This document shows, piece by piece, positions 48,539 to 56,545 of a stretch of 64,000 bases of DNA. Under the pieces are notes generated by a model, which saw only the letters and a list, made by a program, of their open reading frames with translations, made no database searches and had not been told where the DNA came from. This DNA is from Rhizobiaceae bacterium (GTDB lineage Bacteria > Pseudomonadota > Alphaproteobacteria > Rhizobiales > Rhizobiaceae), in NCBI GenBank assembly GCA_025698895.1, contig JAILWO010000001.1:531001-595000 (forward strand), read 5' to 3'. How positions within the stretch are numbered: position 1 is the stretch's first letter; each line of letters begins with the position of its first letter. The translations under genes were made by a program, and so were the position numbers.

Positions 48539-49284
48539 GCCGCGCTCAGCCGCGCCATGGTTTCCTCGTCGACCTCGAAATTGGCGTAGACGTTCTGGAC
48601 GTCGTCATCGTCGTCGAGCACGTTGATGAGCTTGAGGATCGACTGGGCGCGATCCTCGTCGACGGGAACCGAGTTCTGCGGCTTCCACACAGTCTTCACC
48701 GACGCGGCCTCGCCCAGCGACGCTTCGAGCGCCTTCGATACGTCGCCGATATCCTCGAAGGCGCAGGTGATCGTGTGACCGTTCTCGTCGGACACGACAT
48801 CCTCGGCGCCGGCCTCGATCGCGGCCTCCAGCACGGCCTCGGCGTCTCCGGCCGAAACGGGATAGACGATCTCACCCACCCGGTCCCACATGAAGGCGAC
48901 GGAGCCGGTTTCGCCGAGCGCGCCGCCGGCCTTGGTGAAGGCGGCACGGACATTGGAGGCGGTGCGGTTGCGATTGTCGGTCAGCGCCTCGACAATCAGC
49001 GCCACGCCGCCGGGTCCGTAGCCCTCGTAGCGCACTTCCTCGTAATTCTCTGTGTCGCCGCCGGACGCCTTGCTGATGGCCCGCTGGATGTTGTCCTTCG
49101 GCATCGATTCGGCCTTGGCGTTCTGCACGGCCAGCCTGAGCCTCGGGTTCATGTCTGGGTCGGGTGTGCCCAGCTTGGCCGCCACGGTGATTTCACGGGC
49201 AAGCTTGGAGAACATCTTCGACCTGGCCGCGTCCTGGCGGCCCTTGCGGTGCATGATGTTCTTGAATTGTGAATGGCCGGCCAT
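48535..49284 (-). CDS. yebC: YebC/PmpR family transcription-related protein
   Basis: A 249-residue protein of the YebC family, first taken for transcriptional regulators and more recently linked to translation of proline-rich stretches. The N-terminal [20 protein letters not shown] and [15 protein letters not shown], the [20 protein letters not shown] middle and the acidic C-terminus ([17 protein letters not shown]) are standard. The start at 49284 is the family start. It is coupled to the SelW-like gene. The usual ruv genes are not beside it. Confidence 0.93.
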   Translation of the reverse strand: MAGHSQFKNIMHRKGRQDAARSKMFSKLAREITVAAKLGTPDPDMNPRLRLAVQNAKAESMPKDNIQRAISKASGGDTENYEEVRYEGYGPGGVALIVEALTDNRNRTASNVRAAFTKAGGALGETGSVAFMWDRVGEIVYPVSAGDAEAVLEAAIEAGAEDVVSDENGHTITCAFEDIGDVSKALEASLGEAASVKTVWKPQNSVPVDEDRAQSILKLINVLDDDDDVQNVYANFEVDEETMARLSAA

Positions 49285-49472
49285 GTGATGAGCCCCGTCG
49301 AAAACCTTGAATCTGTCCGGAAACGCCGCGCTTATAGTGAATAAGCCGGGCAACGTCCAGAAGGCGCTACAGCCGCGCGGACTCTCGAAAAATTGAAGCC
49401 CTTCGCGATGGCGTCGACCGTGGATTTCGCCGACTCTTCCCATGGGGAACCTCGTACGGAGAAAGCCCGATC

Positions 49473-50291
49473 ATGCGTTTGCACGCCAGCCTCACCGCCG
49501 CCGCGGTTTTCGCCGTTCTGGTCTCTGGTCCGGCATCGGCCCAGGACGATCCGGTTCCGAGCCAGTGCCTGGCCATGGCCCGCTCACTGCCGAACGTGAC
49601 CTACGCTAACTACACGCCCGGCCATTTGCCGGTCCAGACCGAGGAGGAAACGGTCGGGATCACCTATGCCGGCCACTCGACCTACATCATCGAGACGCCG
49701 CAGGGCGTGCGCATCGCGACCGACTATTCGGGCGCCTATGGACACACGCCCCTGCCGCGCGTGATCACGATGAACAAGGCACACAGCACCCACTATACGG
49801 CGACGCCGGATCCGGGCATCGAACATGTCCTGCCCGGCTGGAACCCGGAAGGCGGTCCGGCGCGGCATGCCGTGGTGGTCGATGACGTCTATATCCGCAA
49901 CGTGCCGACCGACATCCGTCGCTGGGGCTATGAAGAGAAGGACGGCAATTCGATCTTCATCTTTGAGGTGGCGGGGCTGTGCATCGGCCATCTCGGCCAT
50001 CTGCATCACAGGCTCGAGAACGAGCATTACGCGGCGATCGGCCGGCTCGACATCGTGATGGCACCGGTCGACGGCGGCATGACGCTCGCGCTGGAGACCG
50101 TGACGGAAATCACCAAGCGGCTTCAGTCCTCGATCGTGCTTCCGATGCACCGGCATTCGACACCGATCGGGGAATTCCTGTCGCCGCTGCGCTCGGCCTT
50201 CGATGTCGATTTCCGCAGCGAGCGCTCGCTCGACGTCTCGATGCGCACGCTGCCGCGCCGCCCGACAATCGTCATTCTGTCGGGCGTCTGA
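49473..50291 (+). CDS. Periplasmic MBL-fold (UlaG-like) protein with altered metal motif
   Basis: A 272-residue protein with a signal peptide (residues 1-23, GPASAQ cleavage region) and a metallo-beta-lactamase fold of the UlaG type: VGITYAGHSTYIIETPQGVR begins the fold and LCIGHLGHLHHRL follows the usual second metal histidine. The classical HxHxDH motif is not intact; the equivalent region reads MNKAHSTHYTATPDPG. So hydrolase activity is doubtful, or the metal site is reduced. Export to the periplasm is also unusual for UlaG-like proteins. It is a single gene converging on terC. Confidence 0.78.
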   Translation: MRLHASLTAAAVFAVLVSGPASAQDDPVPSQCLAMARSLPNVTYANYTPGHLPVQTEEETVGITYAGHSTYIIETPQGVRIATDYSGAYGHTPLPRVITMNKAHSTHYTATPDPGIEHVLPGWNPEGGPARHAVVVDDVYIRNVPTDIRRWGYEEKDGNSIFIFEVAGLCIGHLGHLHHRLENEHYAAIGRLDIVMAPVDGGMTLALETVTEITKRLQSSIVLPMHRHSTPIGEFLSPLRSAFDVDFRSERSLDVSMRTLPRRPTIVILSGV

Positions 50292-50303
50292 TCTTCATCG
50301 CTT

Positions 50304-51080
50304 TCAGTGCGCGCCTCCGGCGTCCTGTCCGGTGGCCTTGCGCCTGCCCCTGTTGCGCCGTTGCAGCATGTTGAGCCCCTCGACGAGAGCCGAGAAGCCC
50401 ATCGCCGCGTAGATATAGCCCTTCGGCACGTGGTAGCCCATGCCATCGGCGATCAGCGTCATGCCGATCATCAGGAGGAAGCCCAGCGCCAGCATGACGA
50501 TGGTGGGATTCTGGGCGATGAACCTCGACAGCGGATCGGCTGCGAGAAGCATCACCGTCACCGCGCAGATGACGGCGATATACATGATGGCGATGTGATC
50601 GGTCATGCCGACGGCGGTGATGATGGAATCGATCGAAAAGACGAGATCGAGAAGCAGGATCTGGAACACCGCCGCGCCCATCGTCATGGATATCGCGCGT
50701 CCGACCATGTCCTCCTTGTGATCCTCGGGGTCGACGGAGTGGTGGATTTCCTTGGTCGCCTTCCACACGAGGAATAGGCCGCCGGCGATCAGGATCATGT
50801 CGCGCCAGGAGAAACCGTGACCAAACAGCTCGAAGACGGGCTCGGTCAGTTGCACGATGAAGGAGATCGTGGCCAGAAGCACCAGCCGCATGATCAGCGC
50901 CGCGCCGATGCCGATCCGCCTCGCCCGGCTCTGCTGATGTTCGGGCAGCTTGTTGGTCAGGATCGAGATGAAGATCAGATTGTCGATGCCAAGCACCACC
51001 TCGAGGATGACCAGCGTGGCCAGCGCTACCCAGGCGGTGGGGTCGTTGAGCCAGTCAAAGAAGCCGGCGAGCCATTCCAT
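50304..51080 (-). CDS. TerC family integral membrane protein
   Basis: A 258-residue protein with seven or more transmembrane helices and the family's paired acidic motifs: [20 protein letters not shown] near the N-terminus and [20 protein letters not shown] in the middle. TerC proteins are linked to manganese export, tellurium resistance and photosystem assembly; manganese efflux during protein secretion is the best supported role. I looked for the yybP-ykoY manganese riboswitch often found before terC and did not see it in the 78 bases upstream. A YmdB gene lies upstream on the same strand. Confidence 0.9.
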   Translation of the reverse strand: MEWLAGFFDWLNDPTAWVALATLVILEVVLGIDNLIFISILTNKLPEHQQSRARRIGIGAALIMRLVLLATISFIVQLTEPVFELFGHGFSWRDMILIAGGLFLVWKATKEIHHSVDPEDHKEDMVGRAISMTMGAAVFQILLLDLVFSIDSIITAVGMTDHIAIMYIAVICAVTVMLLAADPLSRFIAQNPTIVMLALGFLLMIGMTLIADGMGYHVPKGYIYAAMGFSALVEGLNMLQRRNRGRRKATGQDAGGAH

Positions 51081-51158
51081 GAGCGTGGTCCGTTCCTTGG
51101 TGCGATAGGCGACGCCCAGCGTTAAATAAGCCCTGCCGGCCCGTCAACGCGGCGCGCG

Positions 51159-51983
51159 TCAACGCCAGAAGGCAGGGATGGTTTCCTCCAGCCGCGGGCC
51201 GAGGCGCAGCGGCGCGATGTTTTCCGTGAGCCCGGTGCGATCGGATATATTGGCCCCGACGCCGCAGATCGTCGCCGCGCCGCTGGCCGCCTCGAAGCGC
51301 CCCTTGGGCACCTTGGTCAGGAAGCGGTTGACCGGCTCCTCCTTGTCGAAGCCGAGGGATGAATCATAGTCGCCGCACATGCCGGCGTCCGAGATGTAGC
51401 CGGTGCCTCCGTTGAGGATCTGGTGATCGCCCGTGGGGCAATGTGTATGCGTGCCGACAACCAGGCTGGCGCGGCCGTCCACGAAATGGCCGAAGCACAT
51501 CTTCTCCGACGTGGCCTCGGCATGAAAATCGATCACCACGACATCGGCCTGCTCGCCGAGCGGACAGGCCGACAGTTCGCGTTCGGCGGCCTGGAAAGGG
51601 TCGTCGAGTTCGGGATGCATGAACACGCGGCCCATGATGTTGGCGACCATGACGCTCGCGCCGTTCCGGGCCATGTAGACGCCCGAGCCACGACCGGGCG
51701 TTCCGCCTGGAAAGTTGGCCGGGCGCAGGAAGCGGTCCTCGCGCGCGGCGAAGACGAGCGCCTCGCGCTGGTCGAAGACGTGATTGCCGGTGGTGACGAC
51801 GTCGGCCCCGGCGTCGATCGTGCGGTGAAAGATGTCCTCGGTGATGCCGAAACCGCCCGCCGCGTTCTCGCCATTGACGATGACGAAATCGAGCCGGAAG
51901 TCCGATATCATCCCCGGCAGCCTTTCCCAGACGGCGGTACGGCCGGTCTTGCCGACCATGTCGCCGAGAAACAGCAGCCTCAC
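51159..51983 (-). CDS. YmdB family metallophosphoesterase
   Basis: A 274-residue dinuclear metal phosphoesterase. The metal-binding motifs are complete: LLFLGDMVGKTGR, VNGENAAGGFG, VTTGNHVFDQ and VVIDFHAEATSEK with GTHTHCPTGD. Bacillus YmdB is a 2',3'-cyclic nucleotide phosphodiesterase that affects motility and biofilm formation; the alphaproteobacterial role is not known. The start is a GTG that overlaps the stop of the 5-formyl-THF cyclo-ligase (GTGA), with GGAG upstream, so the two are coupled. Confidence 0.9.
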   Translation of the reverse strand: MRLLFLGDMVGKTGRTAVWERLPGMISDFRLDFVIVNGENAAGGFGITEDIFHRTIDAGADVVTTGNHVFDQREALVFAAREDRFLRPANFPGGTPGRGSGVYMARNGASVMVANIMGRVFMHPELDDPFQAAERELSACPLGEQADVVVIDFHAEATSEKMCFGHFVDGRASLVVGTHTHCPTGDHQILNGGTGYISDAGMCGDYDSSLGFDKEEPVNRFLTKVPKGRFEAASGAATICGVGANISDRTGLTENIAPLRLGPRLEETIPAFWR

Positions 51984-52576
51984 GCGGTCATCTCCTGCCC
52001 GTGGAAGACGCGCATGCCGCTCTCTGTGACAATCCTTGGCAGGATCACGTCATGCGGTTCGTCCGGCACCCGGTCCACTTCCTGGCAATCGAAGGCGATG
52101 CCGATCAGCGGCGGATTGAGGCCCCGCGCATGAAGCCTGTCGATCGCCCGGTCGTAATAGCCGGCGCCATAGCCGATCCTGTGCCCCCGCGCGTCGAAGG
52201 CGGCCAGCGGTATGAGCATCAGCGATGGATCGAGAACTTCCGCGTCTGGTCCCGGACCGCTCGTGCCGAATCCCATGTCGATCAGCGGAGCGTCGCGCAC
52301 CAGTTCGCGGAACACGATCGTCTCCCTGTCGAGGATCGCCGGCAGGCACAGCCGGGCACCGCGCTCCATGAGCGCAAACATCATGGGCCTGACGTCGACC
52401 TCCGAACGCATCGGCCAGAAGCCCGACACGACCATGCCTGGCTCGATGTCGACGGCGGCCGAAACCCGCTCCGCCATGTCGAGCGAGGCCTCGATGCGCA
52501 TTTGCGGGTCGAGCGCGTCGCGTCGCGCCAGCGCTTCCGCGCGCAGCCTCTTCTTGATTTCCTTCGGGGACGTCAT
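51980..52576 (-). CDS. 5-formyltetrahydrofolate cyclo-ligase
   Basis: A 198-residue enzyme that converts 5-formyl-THF to 5,10-methenyl-THF with ATP. Features are the N-terminal KKRLRAEALARRDAL, the ATP-binding middle LMLIPLAAFDARGHRIGYGAGYYDRAI, and GIAFDCQEVDRVPDEPHDV. The start at 52576 (MTSPKEIK) is preferred; an ATG six codons upstream is possible. In proteobacteria this gene commonly follows the 6S RNA gene, and a structured RNA candidate lies directly upstream here. It is cotranscribed with the YmdB gene downstream. Confidence 0.92.
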   Translation of the reverse strand: MTSPKEIKKRLRAEALARRDALDPQMRIEASLDMAERVSAAVDIEPGMVVSGFWPMRSEVDVRPMMFALMERGARLCLPAILDRETIVFRELVRDAPLIDMGFGTSGPGPDAEVLDPSLMLIPLAAFDARGHRIGYGAGYYDRAIDRLHARGLNPPLIGIAFDCQEVDRVPDEPHDVILPRIVTESGMRVFHGQEMTA

Positions 52577-52619
52577 GGGCCCGGCTTGTCGCATGATGGT
52601 CTCGGCAAGGTGTCCTCGG

Positions 52620-52777
52620 CTGGGCTTGGTCGGCGACGGGCGCGCGCCGGAAGGATGGGGACGATCCACGACAACCGATGGAGAGGTTGATCCCGGGAGC
52701 CTACAAAGTAGGTGGGCGCCGTGTGCCCGAACCCACGGGTCCGGACAGGGACAGCTCCCTCGAGATCAATAAGGCCC
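52620..52777 (-). ncRNA. ssrS: Candidate 6S RNA
   Basis: A structured region directly upstream of the 5-formyl-THF cyclo-ligase gene on its strand, the usual place of ssrS. Stems join TTGATC/GATCAA and GGGAGC/GCTCCC, enclosing GTGGG/CCCAC and a small hairpin CCTAC-TTT-GTAGG. A TAAATT -10-like box lies at 52785-52790. The best-paired part is about 85 bases, shorter than a full 6S RNA, and zapA, the usual upstream neighbour, is absent. The remaining sequence of this 529-base gap, 52790-52979, holds nothing I recognise. Confidence 0.45.
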
Positions 52778-52979
52778 CGGGGATAATTTACTCCTGCCGC
52801 GAGGCGCAGACCGTCGACCGCAATATAGGCCGCGCGGCACGATGCCGCCAGTGCGGCGTGGCGTCTCCCCGATCTATTCCGAGGCTCTCGCAAGAACCGG
52901 GCGCGCCGTTACGAAGACTCTGTTTTTCAAGAGATTCCCGCTCACGAAACCGCGATCCATCCGTCAATTTTGCCTCCCG

Positions 52980-53033
52980 TTCAGTTGTTTTGCGGCGCAG
53001 CAATCTCATTCCTACCTGCCGATCATCGGACGG
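52980..53033 (+). promoter_or_regulatory. Conserved upstream block of secreted-peptide gene 1
   Basis: TTCAGTTG at 52980 and GATCATCGGACGG at 53021 are found again, at exactly the same 41-base distance, before the paralogous gene downstream (53540 and 53581). The 33 bases between are not conserved. This is likely a shared promoter or regulator site. Confidence 0.55.
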
Positions 53034-53105
53034 CGAAAGGGTCGCCGCCCCGAGACTGAAACGGCCGGGCCTTCCAGGACGGCCACCCATGAAGGAGACA
53101 AGACC

Positions 53106-53354
53106 ATGAACCGCATTCTGATCGCTTCCGCGACCCTTCTCGCATTCGCCGGCGTCGCCGCCGCCCAGCAGGCTCCCGTCCTGGTCGGAAACTACTCGGC
53201 CAACGTCCTCGACGCTTATAACGGCACGGTCACCGAGGGTGTCGATTTCGCCGGCACTGCCGCGATCGGCGCCGACCGCGTCGCATTCTCGCAGGACGCA
53301 CAGGCCAGGTCGGACCTTCCGACGATCTGGAACGACAACTATTCGGGCAAGTAA
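53106..53354 (+). CDS. Small secreted protein, paralogue 1
   Basis: An 82-residue protein with a signal peptide (residues 1-21, AGVAAAQ cleavage region). The mature part begins QQAPVLVGNYSANVLDAYNG, continues GVDFAGTAAIG and ends TIWNDNYSGK. No cysteine, no known domain. A paralogue with the same start, middle and end lies 317 bases downstream, and both share an upstream sequence, so they arose by duplication and are probably regulated together. GGAG eight bases before the ATG is a good ribosome site, and an intrinsic terminator follows. The function is unknown. Confidence 0.8.
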   Translation: MNRILIASATLLAFAGVAAAQQAPVLVGNYSANVLDAYNGTVTEGVDFAGTAAIGADRVAFSQDAQARSDLPTIWNDNYSGK

Positions 53355-53407
53355 GCTCTCCGCCCGAAACTCCGGCGGCTCGTCCTCCCGCCGCCGGATT
53401 GCCCCAA

Positions 53408-53440
53408 CGCCCGCGCGGACCTCCCCCGCGCGGGCGTTTT
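53408..53440 (+). terminator. Terminator of secreted-peptide gene 1
   Basis: Eleven-base arms CGCCCGCGCGG / CCGCGCGGGCG with a seven-base loop, then TTTT. Confidence 0.85.
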
Positions 53441-53539
53441 CGTATCGCGCACAGGGTCATCACCGCTGCGTGACAAGCTCTTGTTTTATATAGTGAAGTC
53501 GCTCACGCCGATGCGAGGCGGACAGCCGATCCGATCCGT

Positions 53540-53593
53540 TTCAGTTGGTTTGCATGTGTTCGGGCAGGCGCTCATCTTCTGATCATCGGACGG
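53540..53593 (+). promoter_or_regulatory. Conserved upstream block of secreted-peptide gene 2
   Basis: Second copy of the TTCAGTTG ... GATCATCGGACGG pair with identical 41-base spacing, 79 bases before the gene 2 start. The rest of the 317-base gap holds the gene 1 terminator and no other gene. Confidence 0.55.
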
Positions 53594-53671
53594 AACAATA
53601 CCTCGTCCAGGATACGCACTCCCCCAGCCATGCGCCGCCGAGAGGCGGTGCCCCGAAGAAGGAACATTGAC

Positions 53672-53905
53672 ATGACCCGCATTCTCGTCGCCACAGCCGC
53701 AGTCATCGTGTTCGTCGGCAGTGCCGCCGCGCAGCAGGCGCCGGTGCTTCACGGCGATTACTCGCAGAACGTGCTTGATGCCTATGGAACAGCGACGGTC
53801 GCCGGGCTCGACTTCACTGGAACCGCCTCGATCCAGGTTCCGGCTAACCCGATGCCCGAAACGCCGCCCCATGCGGCTATCTGGACCGACAACTATTCCC
53901 GCTGA
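53672..53905 (+). CDS. Small secreted protein, paralogue 2
   Basis: A 77-residue protein with a signal peptide (residues 1-20, GSAAAQ region), mature start QQAPVLHGDYSQNVLDAYG, middle GLDFTGTASI and end AIWTDNYSR, all matching paralogue 1. The variable segment between is proline-rich here (VPANPMPETPPHA). I choose ATG 53672, which has AAGGAAC upstream. It has no cysteine and no known domain. A hairpin follows the stop. The paired design suggests a periplasmic or secreted structural or binding peptide, but nothing more can be said. Confidence 0.8.
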   Translation: MTRILVATAAVIVFVGSAAAQQAPVLHGDYSQNVLDAYGTATVAGLDFTGTASIQVPANPMPETPPHAAIWTDNYSR

Positions 53906-53933
53906 ACGCACCCGCTCTCCCGCGCAGTCCCCA

Positions 53934-53966
53934 ACACCCGCGCCGCGAAGCCGGCGCGGGTGTCTT
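53934..53966 (+). terminator. Likely terminator of secreted-peptide gene 2
   Basis: Twelve-base arms ACACCCGCGCCG / CGGCGCGGGTGT with a six-base loop. The T-run is poor, so termination efficiency is uncertain. Confidence 0.55.
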
Positions 53967-54115
53967 CATGTCAGGACTTACACCGGTCGGCGATCCGCCC
54001 TCGTCGGACCAGCGCCGGCCGGACGAGACCATGCCTATCCACCCGCCGCCGCTTGCACCCTGCGCCGCGCTTGCCTAGGGTTCGGCCGCAACAGTCGATA
54101 CGGAAAACTCCCCTC

Positions 54116-54955
54116 ATGCGTTTTGAAGGAACGTCGGACTACGTCGCCGACAAGGACCTCATGGTTGCCGTCAACGCGGCGATCGCGCTCGAACGGCCGC
54201 TTCTGGTCAAGGGCGAGCCGGGCACCGGCAAGACCGAACTTGCACGACAGGTCGCCGCGGCGCTCGACCTCGACCTGATAGAGTGGCACGTCAAATCGAC
54301 GACCCGCGCGCAGCAGGGGCTGTACGAATATGACGCCGTCTCGCGCCTGCGCGACAGCCAACTCGGCGACGAGCGCTTCAACGACATCCGCAACTACATC
54401 AAGCGCGGCAAGCTGTGGGAGGCTTTCACGGCCGGAAAGAAGGTCGTGCTTTTGATCGACGAGATCGACAAGGCCGATATCGAATTCCCCAACGACCTGT
54501 TGCAGGAACTCGACCGGATGGAGTTCTACGTTTACGAGACCGGCGAAACCATCCGCGCCGAGCACCGGCCGATCGTCATCATCACCTCCAACAACGAAAA
54601 GGAACTGCCCGACGCCTTCCTGCGCCGCTGCTTCTTCCACTATATCCGCTTCCCCGACGTCGAGACGCTGCACCGGATCGTCGATGTGCACTATCCCGGC
54701 ATCAAGCAGAACCTGGTGCGGGCCGCGCTCACCCAGTTCTACGAGGTGCGCGACGTTCCCGGCATCAAGAAGAAGCCCTCGACTTCGGAGGTGCTCGACT
54801 GGATAAGGCTTCTGGTCGCCGACGACGTGGATCCCGCCGATCTCCGCGCCGATCCTCGGAACGCGCTGCCCAAGCTGCATGGCGCCTTGCTCAAGAACGA
54901 ACAGGACGTGCATCTGTTCGAGCGCTTGGCTTTCATGGCAAGGCGCCAGGGGTAG
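54116..54955 (+). CDS. MoxR-family AAA+ ATPase
   Basis: A 279-residue AAA+ ATPase of the MoxR/CoxD group. Walker A is VKGEPGTGKTELARQ, Walker B KVVLLIDEIDKADIEFPNDL, and the arginine-finger region PDAFLRRCFFHYIRFPD is clear. Such proteins act as chaperones that insert metal cofactors or mature a partner together with a VWA-domain protein. Here the next gene is a GNAT acetyltransferase and no VWA gene is near, so the partner is elsewhere. ATG 54116 (MRFEGTSDYVADKDL) is the family start. Confidence 0.9.
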   Translation: MRFEGTSDYVADKDLMVAVNAAIALERPLLVKGEPGTGKTELARQVAAALDLDLIEWHVKSTTRAQQGLYEYDAVSRLRDSQLGDERFNDIRNYIKRGKLWEAFTAGKKVVLLIDEIDKADIEFPNDLLQELDRMEFYVYETGETIRAEHRPIVIITSNNEKELPDAFLRRCFFHYIRFPDVETLHRIVDVHYPGIKQNLVRAALTQFYEVRDVPGIKKKPSTSEVLDWIRLLVADDVDPADLRADPRNALPKLHGALLKNEQDVHLFERLAFMARRQG

Positions 54956-55061
54956 GCTGCCTCCACCACCTGTCAGCCTTTTCCGTCTATGTGGACCGTT
55001 GGCGCGGTACCGCCATTCTGGCATCCCACCTCGAACACACGAGGCAAGGGAGGGACAAGCC

Positions 55062-55508
55062 ATGACAGACATCACCATCCGCCCGCTCGAACAGTCCGAC
55101 CATGCCGACTGGCGGCGGCTGTGGACCGCCTATCTGACGTTCTACGAGACTTCGGTGCCGGAGGATGTTTACGAGACGACTTGGAAGCGCCTGTTCGATC
55201 CGGGCGAGTTCGAGCCGAAATGCTTCGTTGCCCTGAGAGACGGCGAGCCTGTCGGGCTTGTCCACTTCATGTTTCATCGCTCGTGCTGGTCGATTGAAGG
55301 CAATTGCTATCTGCAGGACCTGTTCACCGACGAGGCGGCACGCGGCTCGGGCGCCGGCGCCGCGCTGATCGAGGCGGTCAGGCAGGCGGCAGCCGAAAGG
55401 GGCGTCAGGAATGTCTACTGGATGACACATGAAACCAACGCCACAGCGCAAAGGCTCTACGACCGCGTGGCGCGGCGGACCGGCTTCATCGAATACGATC
55501 TGTTGTAG
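55062..55508 (+). CDS. GNAT family N-acetyltransferase
   Basis: A 148-residue acetyltransferase. It starts ITIRPLEQSDHADWRRLW and has the family's beta-strand CYLQDLFTDEAARGSGAGAALI, where the acetyl-CoA loop lies, then WMTHETNATAQRLYDRVARR. The best guess is acetylation of a small amine or peptide N-terminus; the substrate is unknown. AAGGGAGGG lies before the ATG at 55062. It is 106 bases after the MoxR gene. Confidence 0.85.
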   Translation: MTDITIRPLEQSDHADWRRLWTAYLTFYETSVPEDVYETTWKRLFDPGEFEPKCFVALRDGEPVGLVHFMFHRSCWSIEGNCYLQDLFTDEAARGSGAGAALIEAVRQAAAERGVRNVYWMTHETNATAQRLYDRVARRTGFIEYDLL

Positions 55509-55651
55509 CGTCTTTCCCCGGCGCCCGATCGACCAATCTTCACCGCGTTTTGATCTTTGCCGACGTTTGGCGGGTCGGGGCTTCGATGGACGGGCTCACG
55601 CAAACGCCTAGATTGTTGTCATCCGCCGAGCCAAGCCCGAAAGGAAATCCG

Positions 55652-56035
55652 ATGCAGCCCGCCGCATTGCCGAAATCCGTCGTCGCCCTCGTTGTCGCCA
55701 TGGCACTTTGCGTGCCGGCACTGGCCCATCACGGCTGGTCCTGGACCGAGGACGGCTTCTTCGAACTCGAAGGCATTGTCGAAGCCGTCTATATCGGCAA
55801 TCCGCATGCCACGCTCGATGTCGATGTCGACGGCGAAATCTGGCGGGTCGAACTCGCGCCGCCGTCGCGAACGCGCAATGCGGGCGTGACCGAAGATACC
55901 GTCAAGGTCGGCGACGAGGTCACCGCAATCGGCAATCGTTCGCGCGACGAGACGGAACCGCGCATGAAGGCGGTTCGCATCATCGTCGGCAGCCAGACCT
56001 ACGACGTCTATCCCAACCGCGCCCCGACGGACTGA
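55652..56035 (+). CDS. DUF6152 family secreted protein
   Basis: A 127-residue protein with a signal peptide (cleavage after VPALA) and mature start HHGWSWTEDGFFELEGIVEA, the histidine-rich beginning of the DUF6152 family. The rest is a beta-barrel-like fold (IWRVELAPPSRT, GDEVTAIGNRS). It may bind metal or a small molecule in the periplasm. It is followed after 12 bases by a DUF6644 membrane protein, a pairing seen repeatedly in proteobacteria, so the two probably work together. AAAGGAAA precedes the start. Confidence 0.8.
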   Translation: MQPAALPKSVVALVVAMALCVPALAHHGWSWTEDGFFELEGIVEAVYIGNPHATLDVDVDGEIWRVELAPPSRTRNAGVTEDTVKVGDEVTAIGNRSRDETEPRMKAVRIIVGSQTYDVYPNRAPTD

Positions 56036-56047
56036 CAGCCTCGTCTC

Positions 56048-56485
56048 GTGGCGGAGCTTCTTTCGGGCATCGAGCAACTCGCGCCTGTAGAGGCGCTTAA
56101 GGCCTCGTTCTGGGTCTACCCTCTCGTCAACGCCGCCCATATCGCGGCGATCGGCACACTGTTCGCCTGTGTGATGTTGATGGATTTCGCCGCGCTCGGC
56201 GTCCATCGCCGTCTGGCGTCGGCGGGCGCCGTTCAATTGCTGAGACCGGTGGCGCTGTCGGCCTTCGGCGTCGCGGTCGCGACTGGGCTGCTCCTGTTTT
56301 CGGTGCGTGCGACCGAATATGCGGTCAATCCCGCCTTCCGTCTCAAGCTTCTGCTGATCGTCCTCGCCGGTCTTAATTTTCTTCTCTTCACAAGAACCGA
56401 CCCCCCACCGCGAACCACGGCGACGGTTTCCCTTGTGCTTTGGTGCTGTGTGCTGCTCGCCGGCCGTTTCATCGGCTTTCTGTAA
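56048..56485 (+). CDS. DUF6644 family membrane protein
   Basis: A 145-residue protein with a GTG start and four transmembrane helices. The sequence SFWVYPLVNAAHIAAIGTLF has the histidine in helix 1 that family members share, and RPVALSAFGVAVATGLLLF and FRLKLLLIVLAGLNFLLF follow. Together with the DUF6152 protein upstream it could form a small haem- or metal-binding membrane unit, by analogy to other small four-helix proteins; this is inference. The function is unknown. Confidence 0.75.
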   Translation: MAELLSGIEQLAPVEALKASFWVYPLVNAAHIAAIGTLFACVMLMDFAALGVHRRLASAGAVQLLRPVALSAFGVAVATGLLLFSVRATEYAVNPAFRLKLLLIVLAGLNFLLFTRTDPPPRTTATVSLVLWCCVLLAGRFIGFL

Positions 56486-56545
56486 GATCGGCCACGTTCG
56501 GACCGGCCGTCGGCGGGTATCGTCTTTCCGTCGAGGGAGGTGCGC

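Noticed and set aside
51081-51158. yybP-ykoY manganese riboswitch before terC
   Set aside because: Only 78 bases separate terC from the YmdB gene and no matching stem or conserved loop is seen.
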